The position numbers were made by a program, and so were the translations under genes. A DNA stretch of 64,000 nt from Streptomyces antarcticus (GTDB taxonomy: Bacteria; Actinomycetota; Actinomycetes; Streptomycetales; Streptomycetaceae). This document shows, one piece after another, positions 53,713 to 62,101 of this stretch; position 1 is the first letter of the stretch; every line of letters starts with the position of its first letter. The stretch is taken from positions 1-64,000 of the forward strand of contig NZ_JAPNLM010000019.1 in assembly GCF_026627255.1 (NCBI RefSeq), read 5' to 3'. Under the pieces are notes generated by a model. It was not told where the DNA came from, did not search any database, and was given only the letters and a program-made list of their open reading frames with translations.

Positions 53713-54816
53713 ATGAGCCTGACGGGGACCCCCCTCTTCGTGGCGGTGGTCGCGTTGACCGTGACCGCCGTCGTCCTGCCGCTGGCCGTGTGGAGCAGGG
53801 TGCGCGGCCCCGCCGCCGTGCGCGTCGCCACCCGCGGCACGATGCTCGTCTTCGCGCAGGTCACCGCCGTCGCGCTGGTGTTCGTAGGCATCAACCGGGA
53901 CATGAACTTCTACACCTCCTGGGGCGACCTGCTCGGCACCGGGAAGTACGTCACCGCCGCCCCCGACCTCGGCCCGGACGGGCTCGGCGGGAAGAAGGTG
54001 GAAGAGGCGCCGAAGGTCCGCCAGCAGTTCCAGCCGGTGGACGGCCTCGGCGGCCGGGTCCAGAAGACCGAGCTCGACGGGAAGGTCTCCGGGGTCAAGG
54101 GCGACGTCATGGTGTGGCTGCCGCCGCAGTACGACGACCCGGCGTACAAGGACAAGAAGTTCCCGGTGGTCGAACTGATCCCCGGCATCCCGGGGACGGG
54201 CAAGTCCTGGTTCCAGGGGCTCAAGGCGCACGAGGTGTTGGAGCCGCTGATGAAGAACGGCACGGTGCAGCCGTTCATCCTGGTCTCTCCGCGCGCCATG
54301 CTGCTCGGCAACGGCGACACGGGCTGCGCCAACCTCCCCGGCAAGGTCAACGCCGACAGCTGGTTCAGCGTCGACGTCCGCAAGATGGTCGTCGACAACT
54401 TCCGGGCCTCGGACGAGGCGCGGACCTGGGGCGTGGCCGGGTACTCGGCCGGCGCGTACTGCGCCGCCAAGCTGGCCATCGCCCACCCCGACCGCTACGC
54501 CGCGGCCGTCTCGCTCTCCGGTTACAACGACCCCGGCCAGGAGCCCTCGTCGCTGGTCGCCCAGGACCCGGAGCTGCGCCGCACCCACAACCTGCTGAAC
54601 CTGCTCAAGGTGGCGCCGACGCCGCCGCCGGTCTCCCTGTGGATGTCCGGGGCCGCGCACGACGGCTACCTGTCCGGCATGGACCTCAAGGGCGCCGCGA
54701 AGAGCCCGACCGTGGTGCACGCGGAGAAGGTGACCGGCGGTCACAACCTGGAGTCGTGGTCCAAGCAGCTCCCGCAGACCTTCGGCTGGCTGACCACGCA
54801 GGTCAAGGCGCCGTAG
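53713..54816 (+). CDS. Membrane-anchored esterase of the antigen-85/esterase D family
   Basis: A 367-residue protein with two N-terminal TM helices (about residues 8-30 and 43-60), then an alpha/beta-hydrolase domain. The nucleophile is S245 in GVAGYSAGAYCAAKLA; an Asp (AAHDGYL) and His (VTGGHNLESWSKQLP) complete the triad. The family includes mycolyltransferases, but streptomycetes make no mycolic acids, so an acyl ester or polymer substrate is likely. It follows the PspC-linked regulator by about 140 bp, with an 18-bp perfect palindrome (53628-53645) between. Confidence 0.87.
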   Translation: MSLTGTPLFVAVVALTVTAVVLPLAVWSRVRGPAAVRVATRGTMLVFAQVTAVALVFVGINRDMNFYTSWGDLLGTGKYVTAAPDLGPDGLGGKKVEEAPKVRQQFQPVDGLGGRVQKTELDGKVSGVKGDVMVWLPPQYDDPAYKDKKFPVVELIPGIPGTGKSWFQGLKAHEVLEPLMKNGTVQPFILVSPRAMLLGNGDTGCANLPGKVNADSWFSVDVRKMVVDNFRASDEARTWGVAGYSAGAYCAAKLAIAHPDRYAAAVSLSGYNDPGQEPSSLVAQDPELRRTHNLLNLLKVAPTPPPVSLWMSGAAHDGYLSGMDLKGAAKSPTVVHAEKVTGGHNLESWSKQLPQTFGWLTTQVKAP

Positions 54817-54840
54817 CCAGCCGTAACCAGCAGGGCGGGT

Positions 54841-55920
54841 CTAGGCGGGGCGCGAGGCGCCGGCCCAGGGCATCGAGTCGAGCGGGGCCACCCGGACCGT
54901 CGAGCCCGGACGCGGGGCGTGGATCATCTGGCCGTTGCCGATGTACATGCCGACGTGCGTGATGCCGGAGTAGAAGAACACCAGGTCTCCGGGGGCCAGC
55001 TGGTCGCGGGAGACCCGGCGGCCCGCGTTGATCTGGGTGTACGTGGTGCGGGGGAGCGAGACCCCGGCCGACCGCCAGGCCGCCTGGGTCAGCCCCGAGC
55101 AGTCGAAGGACCCCGGGCCCGTCGCGCCCCAGACGTACGGCTTCCCGATCGCCCCGTACGCGAAGGCCACGGCGCGGGCGGCGCGCGAACCGTCGGCCGG
55201 CGCCGGCGCCGACGCGGCGCGCCGCGCGGGTGCGGCGGCCGAGGCGGCCGCAGGGGTGGGGGTGGTGGTGGCCGTGGCGGCGGCCGTCCGGGCCTCGTAG
55301 GCCGCGCGCTCCTCGGCGGTGAGCCTGGCCAGCTGCTGCCTGGCGGCGGCGAGCTTGGCCTGGATCTCGGCCTTGTGCCCGGCGAGTTCGTCCCGCTTGG
55401 CACGCAGGTCGGAGACCCGCCCGGCGGCCTGGGTCCGCAGTTTCCCGACCTCGTCCAGCCCGCGGCGCACGGCGGTGATCCCGGCGGCGTTGCGGTCGCC
55501 GGCGCGGGCGATGAAGGCGGCCTGGGCCAGGTACTCCTGCGGGTTGGAGGACAGTGCGAGCCGCACGGCGGTGCCCAGGGAACCGCCGCGGTACTGGCCG
55601 GCGGCGAGGGTGCCGAGCGCGCCGCGGGCGGTGTTGAGCCGGTCGGTCTTGCGGGCGGTCTCCTCGCGCAGGCCGGTCAGCGCCCGCTCGGCCTCGTCGG
55701 CCTGCTCCTTCGCCCCGTTGTACCGCTCGGTCGCGGCCTCGGCCTCCTCGTAGAGCCGGTTCACCTCCGCTTCGACCTGGGCGGGGGTGGGCCGGGGGCC
55801 GGCCTGGGAGGTGCCTTCGAAGGCGGTCGCGGTGGCAGCGCCCGCGAGGGCGAGGGTGGCGGCGGTCCGTACGGTGCCGCCGGAGAACGGGCGCTGCCTG
55901 GGCTTTCGGTGACTGGCCAC
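54841..55920 (-). CDS. Secreted NlpC/P60 peptidoglycan endopeptidase
   Basis: A 359-residue secreted hydrolase. It has a signal peptide (about residues 15-40), a long coiled-coil region (EVNRLYEEAEAATERYNGAKEQADEAE to about 215), an Ala/Thr/Pro linker and a C-terminal NlpC/P60 domain. The catalytic Cys is C274 in GSFDCSGL; His is in ITHVGMYIG and a polar partner in MIHAPRPG. It resembles RipA-type wall hydrolases that need coiled-coil control. The ATG lacks obvious riboswitch structure upstream. Confidence 0.94.
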   Translation of the reverse strand: MASHRKPRQRPFSGGTVRTAATLALAGAATATAFEGTSQAGPRPTPAQVEAEVNRLYEEAEAATERYNGAKEQADEAERALTGLREETARKTDRLNTARGALGTLAAGQYRGGSLGTAVRLALSSNPQEYLAQAAFIARAGDRNAAGITAVRRGLDEVGKLRTQAAGRVSDLRAKRDELAGHKAEIQAKLAAARQQLARLTAEERAAYEARTAAATATTTPTPAAASAAAPARRAASAPAPADGSRAARAVAFAYGAIGKPYVWGATGPGSFDCSGLTQAAWRSAGVSLPRTTYTQINAGRRVSRDQLAPGDLVFFYSGITHVGMYIGNGQMIHAPRPGSTVRVAPLDSMPWAGASRPA

Positions 55921-56107
55921 GCGGGCCTCACGTCCTTCCTCTGTCGGTGCTTGCTGGAGGAGGACGCTAGACCCGGAGGTAACGGGCAGATGAAGGGTGA
56001 TCGCAAGTGGCCTGATGCGACCGGATGTGGTCGCACGGGACCGGAGCGGATCGATGCCGGAGGACGGCGGTGAGGATATTGACCGCTGCCGGTCCGGCCC
56101 GGTGTGA

Positions 56108-57013
56108 TCAGCCGAAGAATCGCGTCAGCTCGGCGACGACGGCCTCCGGCTGCTCCTCCGGGAGGTAGTGGCCGCTGCCGTCGATGCGGACGACCCGGGT
56201 GTCGGCGCCCAGCGCCGGGACGGCATGGGTGAGCAGCTCGTAGTTGCTGTGCTCGCCGCCGAGGGCGAGCAGCGGGCCGGTCACCGGGGCGTACGTGGCG
56301 AGGTCGGCGATGTCCTGCCCGAAGGTCCGGTACCAGTCGTTTCCGGCCCGGATCGCGTCCGGGGAGTCGTACGCGAGGGCGTACACCGCCCGGGAACGCG
56401 CGTCGATGGCGGCCGGGTCGGCGGCGCCGTGGGTGAACAGCCAGTCCAGGAGGTGGTGGTAGCGGCCGGCGAGGAGCTGCTCGGGCAGGCCGTGCACCTG
56501 GTTGAGGGCGAACCACCACAGGTGGATGACCCCGGGCTGGGGGAGCAGGGGCATCCTGGCCCAGTCCTCGTCCGGGTGGGCCACGTCGAGGAGGGCCACG
56601 CGGCGGGTCGCCGCGGGGTGGTTGGCGGCGTGGGCGTAGGCGACCATCGCGCCGATGTCGTGCCCGGCGAGGTGCGCCGATGCGATGGACAGGTGGTCGA
56701 GGAGGGCGCGGACGTCCGCGGCCATCGTCTTCTTGTCGTACCCGCCGACGGGCTTGTCGGAGCCGCCCATGCCGCGCAGGTCCACCGCGATCACCCGGTG
56801 GTGGCGGGCCAGGGCCGGCATCACCTTGTGCCACTGCCACCAGGTCTGGGGCCAGCCGCCGAGGAGGACGAGGGGTGCTCCGGTGCTCTCGGGGCCGCTG
56901 TCCACGAAGTGTAGGCGGGTGCCGTTGACCTCGGCGCGGTGGCTGGTGAACCCGCCGTCGAGGGAGGCGGCGAGGGAGGCGTCGTCGAGGGGGAGGGGGG
57001 AGTGCGCGGGCAT
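56108..57013 (-). CDS. Alpha/beta hydrolase (epoxide hydrolase/haloalkane dehalogenase-like)
   Basis: A 301-residue hydrolase: oxyanion GGWPQTWWQW, nucleophile D119 in GHDIGAMVA (an Asp nucleophile, typical of epoxide hydrolases and dehalogenases), and late His in DGSGHYLPEEQPE. It is divergent from an ArsR-type regulator gene, and three repeat operators lie in the shared 131-bp gap, so it is likely the regulator's target. Confidence 0.9.
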   Translation of the reverse strand: MPAHSPLPLDDASLAASLDGGFTSHRAEVNGTRLHFVDSGPESTGAPLVLLGGWPQTWWQWHKVMPALARHHRVIAVDLRGMGGSDKPVGGYDKKTMAADVRALLDHLSIASAHLAGHDIGAMVAYAHAANHPAATRRVALLDVAHPDEDWARMPLLPQPGVIHLWWFALNQVHGLPEQLLAGRYHHLLDWLFTHGAADPAAIDARSRAVYALAYDSPDAIRAGNDWYRTFGQDIADLATYAPVTGPLLALGGEHSNYELLTHAVPALGADTRVVRIDGSGHYLPEEQPEAVVAELTRFFG

Positions 57014-57045
57014 GGGGGTGTCCTGGTGTCCTCGGAGGGAGTGAC

Positions 57046-57064
57046 CGTACGAAGTTTTCGTACG
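57046..57064. promoter_or_regulatory. Operator repeat 1 (19-bp perfect palindrome)
   Basis: CGTACGAA, GTT, TTCGTACG: a perfect 8-3-8 inverted repeat in the hydrolase/ArsR intergenic region, 33 bp from the hydrolase start. Confidence 0.75.
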
Positions 57065-57073
57065 ATGCCGCGA

Positions 57074-57094
57074 CTGTACGAGATCTTCGAACAG
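57074..57094. promoter_or_regulatory. Operator repeat 2
   Basis: An imperfect 21-bp dyad with half-sites CTGTACGA and TTCGAACAG, aligned with the first and third copies; it lies between them. Confidence 0.65.
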
Positions 57095-57117
57095 TCCGGC
57101 AAGGGTCGGTGCCGCCC

Positions 57118-57137
57118 CGTACGAGATTTCCGTACAG
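57118..57137. promoter_or_regulatory. Operator repeat 3
   Basis: CGTACGAGATTTCCGTACAG, ending 7 bp before the ArsR start codon, positioned to block transcription or translation of the regulator. Confidence 0.7.
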
Positions 57138-57144
57138 TGGGTCC

Positions 57145-57462
57145 ATGGCTGTCACCGCCGCCGAACCGGCCCACCCCGCCGCCGACCGCATCGCCCTGGT
57201 CGACGTGCTCGCGGCGCTCGGCCACCCCGTCCGGCTGGAGATCGTCCGCAGGCTGGCCTCCGGCGAGGAGGCCTTCTGCGGTGAGGTCGTGCCGGACCTG
57301 CCCAGGTCGAGCGTCACCCACCACCTCAAGTCACTGCGCGAAAGCGGAGTGATCTGCCAGCGGCCCCGCGGCCGCAAGCTCTACCTCGTGCTGCGCCGCG
57401 ACGACCTGGAGTCCCGGTTCCCCGGGCTGCTGAGGCTCGTCCTTGAGGACGAAAGCGCGTAG
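57145..57462 (+). CDS. ArsR-family helix-turn-helix regulator
   Basis: A 105-residue winged-HTH protein (HPVRLEIVRRLASGEEAF, SSVTHHLKSLRESGVICQRPRGRKLYLVLRRDDLESRF). A single Cys (EEAFCGEV) and no ArsR-type metal-binding CVC motif suggest a non-metal ligand or redox sensing. Three operator-like dyads precede it and reach the divergent hydrolase gene, which points to autoregulation of both genes. Confidence 0.92.
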   Translation: MAVTAAEPAHPAADRIALVDVLAALGHPVRLEIVRRLASGEEAFCGEVVPDLPRSSVTHHLKSLRESGVICQRPRGRKLYLVLRRDDLESRFPGLLRLVLEDESA

Positions 57463-57529
57463 CGGGCGGGACTCCCGGGCCGGATTCCGCGATTTTCCGG
57501 GCCCGGGACCGGCTGTCGGTCCCGCCCCC

Positions 57530-57535
57530 TAGACT
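57530..57535 (+). promoter_or_regulatory. pcrA -10 element
   Basis: TAGACT, 9 bp before the ATG at 57545 and 3 bp before an ATG at 57539. The transcription start should fall at the start codon, so a leaderless mRNA is likely. Confidence 0.45.
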
Positions 57536-57544
57536 CGGATGGCG

Positions 57545-60232
57545 ATGAGCAGCCTCTTTGACGACAGTTTCCTGGCGGACTTCACCCCCTCCGACGAGGT
57601 CCCCCCGCCGCCCGAGGAGCACGCCGCCCCGGAAGCGGGCGCGGACGATCTCTTCGGGGGCCGGTTCGACATGCCCCTGACCGGGGACGCGTACTACCGG
57701 GACGGCGCCCCCAGGCCCGTCATCGACCCGGCCGCGCTCCTCGAAGGCCTGAACACGGAGCAGAGGGCCGCCGTGGTGCACGCGGGGTCCCCGCTGCTCA
57801 TCGTGGCCGGCGCGGGCTCCGGCAAGACCCGGGTGCTGACCCACCGCATCGGGCACCTGCTGTCGGCGCGGCAGGTCCACCCCGGCCAGATCCTGGCGAT
57901 CACCTTCACCAACAAGGCCGCCGGCGAGATGAAGGAGCGCGTCGAGGGGCTCGTCGGCCCGCGCGCCAACGCCATGTGGGTGTCCACCTTCCACAGCGCG
58001 TGCGTGCGCATCCTGCGCCGGGAGTCCAAGCGCCTCGGCTTCACGTCCTCGTTCTCGATCTACGACGCGGCCGACTCCAAGCGGCTGATGGCGCTCGTCT
58101 GCCGCGATCTGGACCTGGACCCGAAGAAGTTCCCGCCGAAGGCCTTCAACGCCAAGGTCTCCAACCTGAAGAACGAGCTGATCGACGAGGAAGCCTTCGC
58201 CGATCAGGCCGCCGACGGTTTCGAGAAGACCCTCGCCCAGGCGTACGCGATGTACCAGGGCCGGCTGCGCGAGGCCAACGCGCTCGACTTCGACGACATC
58301 ATCATGACCACCGTCCACCTGCTCCAGGCCTTTCCGGACGTCGCCGAGCACTACCGGCGCCGCTTCCGGCACGTCCTCGTCGACGAGTACCAGGACACGA
58401 ACCACGCCCAGTACACGCTGGTGCGCGAGCTGGTCGGCACCGGCTACCCGGACCTGCCGCCCGCCGAGCTGTGCGTGGTGGGCGACGCCGACCAGTCGAT
58501 CTACGCCTTCCGCGGCGCGACCATCCGCAACATCCTCCAGTTCGAGGAGGACTACCAGGACGCGACGACGATCCTGCTGGAGCAGAACTACCGCTCCACG
58601 CAGACGATCCTCTCCGCGGCCAACGCGGTCATCGAGCGCAATGAGAACCGCCGCGCCAAGAACCTGTGGACCGAGGCCGGCACCGGCGCCGTGATCACCG
58701 GCTACGTCGCGGACACCGAACACGACGAGGCGCAGTTCGTCGCGGACGAGATCGACCGGCTGACGGACGCCGGGGACGCCAAGGCGGGCGATGTCGCGAT
58801 CTTCTACCGGACGAACGCGCAGTCGCGCGTGTTCGAGGAGATCTTCATCCGGGTCGGGCTGCCCTACAAGGTCGTCGGCGGCGTCCGCTTCTACGAGCGC
58901 AAGGAGGTGCGCGACGTCCTCGCGTACCTGCGCGTCCTGGCGAACCCCGAGGACAACGTCCCGCTCCGCCGGATCCTGAACGTGCCCAAGCGCGGCATCG
59001 GCGACCGCGCCGAGGCGATGATCGACGCGCTCGCGATGCGCGAGAAGATCACCTTCCCGCAGGCGCTGCGGCGCGTGGACGAGGCCTTCGGCATGGCGGC
59101 GCGCTCCACGAACGCGGTGAAGCGCTTCAACGTGCTGATGGAGGAGCTCCGTACGATCGTCGACTCGGGCGCGGGCCCGGCGGTGGTACTTGAGGCGGTG
59201 CTGGAGCGTACGGGGTACCTCGCCGAGCTCCAGGCGTCGACCGACCCGCAGGACGAGACGCGGATCGAGAACCTTCAGGAACTGGCGGCGGTGGCGCTGG
59301 AGTTCGAGCAGGCGCGCGAGGCCGCGGCCGCGGAGGCGGATGCCGAGGCCGAGGCCGGCTCCGAGGCGGCACCGGACGGCGCCGCCGCTCAGGACGCCGG
59401 CCCCGGCGGTGACGTCGTCGGACCGGACGGTGCCGGAGCGGGCGGTGTCGACGAGGGCGGCTTCGACGAGGGGGATGCGGCGGCCGAGGCCGCCGGGCCC
59501 GGGACGCTCGCCCAGTTCCTGGAGCAGGTCGCGCTCGTCGCCGACTCCGACCAGATCCCGGACGAGGAGACGGACGGCTCGGGCGTCATCACGCTGATGA
59601 CCCTGCACACCGCCAAGGGCCTCGAGTTCCCGGTGGTCTTCGTGACCGGCATGGAGGACGGGGTCTTCCCGCACATGCGCGCGCTCGGCCAGACCAAGGA
59701 GCTGGAGGAGGAGCGCCGCCTCGCGTACGTCGGGATCACGCGTGCGCGGGAGCGGCTGTACCTGACCCGCTCCTCGATGCGCAGCGCGTGGGGGACGCCC
59801 TCGTACAACCCGCCGTCGCGGTTCCTGGAGGAGATCCCGGCCGAGTACCTGACGTGGAAGCGCACCGGCGCCTCGCAGAAGCCGGCCGGTCCCATGCGCA
59901 GTTCCGGCTCCGGCTACGGGTCGGGCTCAAGCTACGGGTCGGGGTCGGGCTACGGTTCGGGCTCCGGCGGCGGCAAGGCGACGTTCGGCACCTCGCCCGA
60001 GTCGTTCCTGTCCTCGTCGCGCACGAAGTCGGGCCCCTCCGGCTTCGCCACGCGCCGGGCGACCGACAAGCCGGTCGTCGCGCTGGTGGTCGGAGACCGG
60101 GTCACGCACGACCAGTTCGGGCTCGGCACCGTCATGGAGGTCAAGGGAGCGGGCGCGCAGGCCACCATCGACTTCGGTGACGACAAGCCGAAGCGGCTGC
60201 TGCTGCGCTACGCACCGGTGCAGAAGCTGTAG
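57545..60232 (+). CDS. pcrA: ATP-dependent DNA helicase PcrA/UvrD
   Basis: An 895-residue SF1A helicase. Walker A is AGAGSGKT (K94), TFTNKAA (motif Ia), VDEYQDTN (II), DADQSIYAFRGA (III), QNYRST (IV), VTLMTLHTAKGLEF (V, read GVITLMTLHTAKGLEFP) and VGITRARERLYL (VI). An about 70-residue Ala/Glu/Gly-rich insert lies in the 2B region (about 595-660). A Gly/Ser/Tyr linker (GYGSGSSYGSGSGYGSGSGG) precedes a C-terminal Tudor-like RNA polymerase-binding domain (VGDRVTHDQFGLGTVMEVKG). Helicase in repair and transcription-coupled processes. Confidence 0.97.
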   Translation: MSSLFDDSFLADFTPSDEVPPPPEEHAAPEAGADDLFGGRFDMPLTGDAYYRDGAPRPVIDPAALLEGLNTEQRAAVVHAGSPLLIVAGAGSGKTRVLTHRIGHLLSARQVHPGQILAITFTNKAAGEMKERVEGLVGPRANAMWVSTFHSACVRILRRESKRLGFTSSFSIYDAADSKRLMALVCRDLDLDPKKFPPKAFNAKVSNLKNELIDEEAFADQAADGFEKTLAQAYAMYQGRLREANALDFDDIIMTTVHLLQAFPDVAEHYRRRFRHVLVDEYQDTNHAQYTLVRELVGTGYPDLPPAELCVVGDADQSIYAFRGATIRNILQFEEDYQDATTILLEQNYRSTQTILSAANAVIERNENRRAKNLWTEAGTGAVITGYVADTEHDEAQFVADEIDRLTDAGDAKAGDVAIFYRTNAQSRVFEEIFIRVGLPYKVVGGVRFYERKEVRDVLAYLRVLANPEDNVPLRRILNVPKRGIGDRAEAMIDALAMREKITFPQALRRVDEAFGMAARSTNAVKRFNVLMEELRTIVDSGAGPAVVLEAVLERTGYLAELQASTDPQDETRIENLQELAAVALEFEQAREAAAAEADAEAEAGSEAAPDGAAAQDAGPGGDVVGPDGAGAGGVDEGGFDEGDAAAEAAGPGTLAQFLEQVALVADSDQIPDEETDGSGVITLMTLHTAKGLEFPVVFVTGMEDGVFPHMRALGQTKELEEERRLAYVGITRARERLYLTRSSMRSAWGTPSYNPPSRFLEEIPAEYLTWKRTGASQKPAGPMRSSGSGYGSGSSYGSGSGYGSGSGGGKATFGTSPESFLSSSRTKSGPSGFATRRATDKPVVALVVGDRVTHDQFGLGTVMEVKGAGAQATIDFGDDKPKRLLLRYAPVQKL

Positions 60233-60292
60233 GACGCGGCCCCCGCAGGCACGGACCCCGCGGGCCGGGCCCCGCCGCCTGGCGGGTGGGGG

Positions 60293-61879
60293 TTACGTGG
60301 GGTCCAGGCCGTGGCTGCGGAGCCACGACAGGGGGTCGATCGAGGCCCCGCCGCCGGGGCGTACCTCGAAGTGGAGGTGCGGGCCGGTGGAGTTGCCGGA
60401 GTTGCCGGCGTAGGCGATGACCTCGCCCGCCTTGACCTTGCCGCCCCGGATCTTGGTGCTGCTGAGGTGGCAGTACCAGGTCTCGGTTCCGTCGGCCGAG
60501 GTCACGATGGCCATGTTCCCGTAGGCGCTGTTGTACTGGGTGCGCACGGTGCCGTCGGTGGCGGCCATGACCGGGGTCCCGTAGGAGACCGGGAAGTCGA
60601 TGCCGGTGTGCACGGACATCCACATGCCGCCGGCCTGCCCGTAGTTGGCGCTGAGGCCCTGCTGTGCGACGGGGAGCGAGAACTTGGGGCGGGCCGCTTC
60701 CTTGGCCGCGGCCTCCTCCGCCTTCTTCTTCTTCTCCTCGTCCTGGCGCTGGCGCAGGTCGATGCGCTCCTGCGTGCGGCTCGCGCGGTCCGCGAAGTCG
60801 CCCGCGTCGGCGCTGAGCGCGGCCAGTTGGGTGTCGAGCTTGGTGTTCGCCGCGACCGGCTGCACCGAGGCCGGGTCGGGTGCGGCCAGCGTGGTGGTGT
60901 CCTCGGCTGGCTTCTCCGCCCCGGTGAGGTTGCCGACGGAGGCGGCGGCGACGCCCGCGACGCCCATCACGCAGGCCGAGGGAACGGCCACGGTCAGCAG
61001 GGCGGAACGCTTCGCGGGGGTGCGGCGGCGGCTCGAACCGCCGGCCGGCTTGGGGGCGGCCTTCGTCTTCGCGGCGCCCTTGGTGGCGGTCCGGCGGGTG
61101 GAGCGCGGGGGCGCCGGGGTGATCGGCATGGCCTGGGTGGGGAGGTCGTGGACCGCGGGAGGCGCGGGCGGGCCGTCGATCCCGTCCGTCCCGTCGGAGA
61201 GCACCTCGAAGACGGAGGTCTCGCTGTACTCGGCGAAGTCGGCTTCGGTCACCGCTCCGGTGCCGGGCGCCGGGGCTTCGTAGGCGTACGGGGCGGGAGT
61301 CTCGTACGTCTCGTACGTGTAGTCCGGCGCGTACCCCTGCTGTGCGTGTTCCTGCGGTGCGTAATCCTGTTGCGGGTGCTCCTGCTGGGGGTGCTGCGCG
61401 TACTCGTACCCGTACGCCGCCTCGGGCTGGGCCGGTGCCGGGGCCTGGGGCTCCGGCACGGTGTTCCAGGCGGTGGCGTCGTAGGCGCCGGTCTCGGTGC
61501 CGAGGGTGGTGCCGTATCCCGGGACCGCCCAGTGGCCGGTCTGCTCGGCGGACGTGTCGTAGCCGAAGGCGGCGGGCTGCTGGTACTCCGTCGCGTAACC
61601 GGAGTGGTCGGTGCCCTGCGTGTTCCACGCGCTCGCGTCCCACTGGCCCGTCGTGTCCTCGGGGATGCCCTGGCTCGGGATCGTGGAGAGGTACGGGTCC
61701 TGGGGCGCCCAGGCGGTGGAGTCGTACGTGCCGGTCTCATAGGAGCCGTACGCCGCGTAGTTGACCCCTTGACCCTGCGATTCGTAGGAAACGTAGGACG
61801 AGTCACCAGCGAAAGTGGTGGTGGTCAGGCCGTCGTACCCAACATTCGGATACTGGCCCGACGGGGGGCGGTCGTTCAC
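60293..61879 (-). CDS. Membrane M23 peptidase with long low-complexity cytoplasmic tail
   Basis: A 528-residue protein from GTG 61879 (a short AAGAGAAG is upstream; the start is uncertain). The first about 230 residues are Tyr/Gln/Pro-rich low complexity (repeats HPQQEHPQQDYAPQEHAQQ), then a basic segment and one TM helix (SALLTVAVPSACVMGVAGVAAASVG), a coiled-coil (QERIDLRQRQDEEKKKKAEE), and a C-terminal LytM/M23 domain. H424 and D428 (HTGID) and HLHFE are the metal ligands, so the domain should be active on peptidoglycan. Confidence 0.9.
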   Translation of the reverse strand: MNDRPPSGQYPNVGYDGLTTTTFAGDSSYVSYESQGQGVNYAAYGSYETGTYDSTAWAPQDPYLSTIPSQGIPEDTTGQWDASAWNTQGTDHSGYATEYQQPAAFGYDTSAEQTGHWAVPGYGTTLGTETGAYDATAWNTVPEPQAPAPAQPEAAYGYEYAQHPQQEHPQQDYAPQEHAQQGYAPDYTYETYETPAPYAYEAPAPGTGAVTEADFAEYSETSVFEVLSDGTDGIDGPPAPPAVHDLPTQAMPITPAPPRSTRRTATKGAAKTKAAPKPAGGSSRRRTPAKRSALLTVAVPSACVMGVAGVAAASVGNLTGAEKPAEDTTTLAAPDPASVQPVAANTKLDTQLAALSADAGDFADRASRTQERIDLRQRQDEEKKKKAEEAAAKEAARPKFSLPVAQQGLSANYGQAGGMWMSVHTGIDFPVSYGTPVMAATDGTVRTQYNSAYGNMAIVTSADGTETWYCHLSSTKIRGGKVKAGEVIAYAGNSGNSTGPHLHFEVRPGGGASIDPLSWLRSHGLDPT

Positions 61880-62101
61880 CAACTTCTCTTTCGCCTCGGC
61901 GGTGGGGGCCTGGGTGGCCGGGGAATGTGTGATTCCCCGGAGGAGAGCAGTGGCGTGACTGTACCCGCCGGTTACTGGCAACGACAATCTTCGACGGGTT
62001 CCGGTATTCCCGGAACCGGGCATTCAGCCGTCTTTCGGTCGCTGAAAGACGCGGCCTTGGCCTTGAGTTCGAAATACGTTCGACTGGTGGACGCCGATTG
62101 G

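Noticed and set aside
55921..56107. A riboswitch upstream of the NlpC/P60 gene
   Set aside because: No conserved ydaO core motifs can be found in the short leader.
61880..62101. A c-di-AMP (ydaO) riboswitch upstream of the M23 peptidase gene
   Set aside because: Such riboswitches precede many Streptomyces wall hydrolase genes, and GGAACCCGTC occurs here, but the following conserved AGCTAACC part and the overall pairing are missing.
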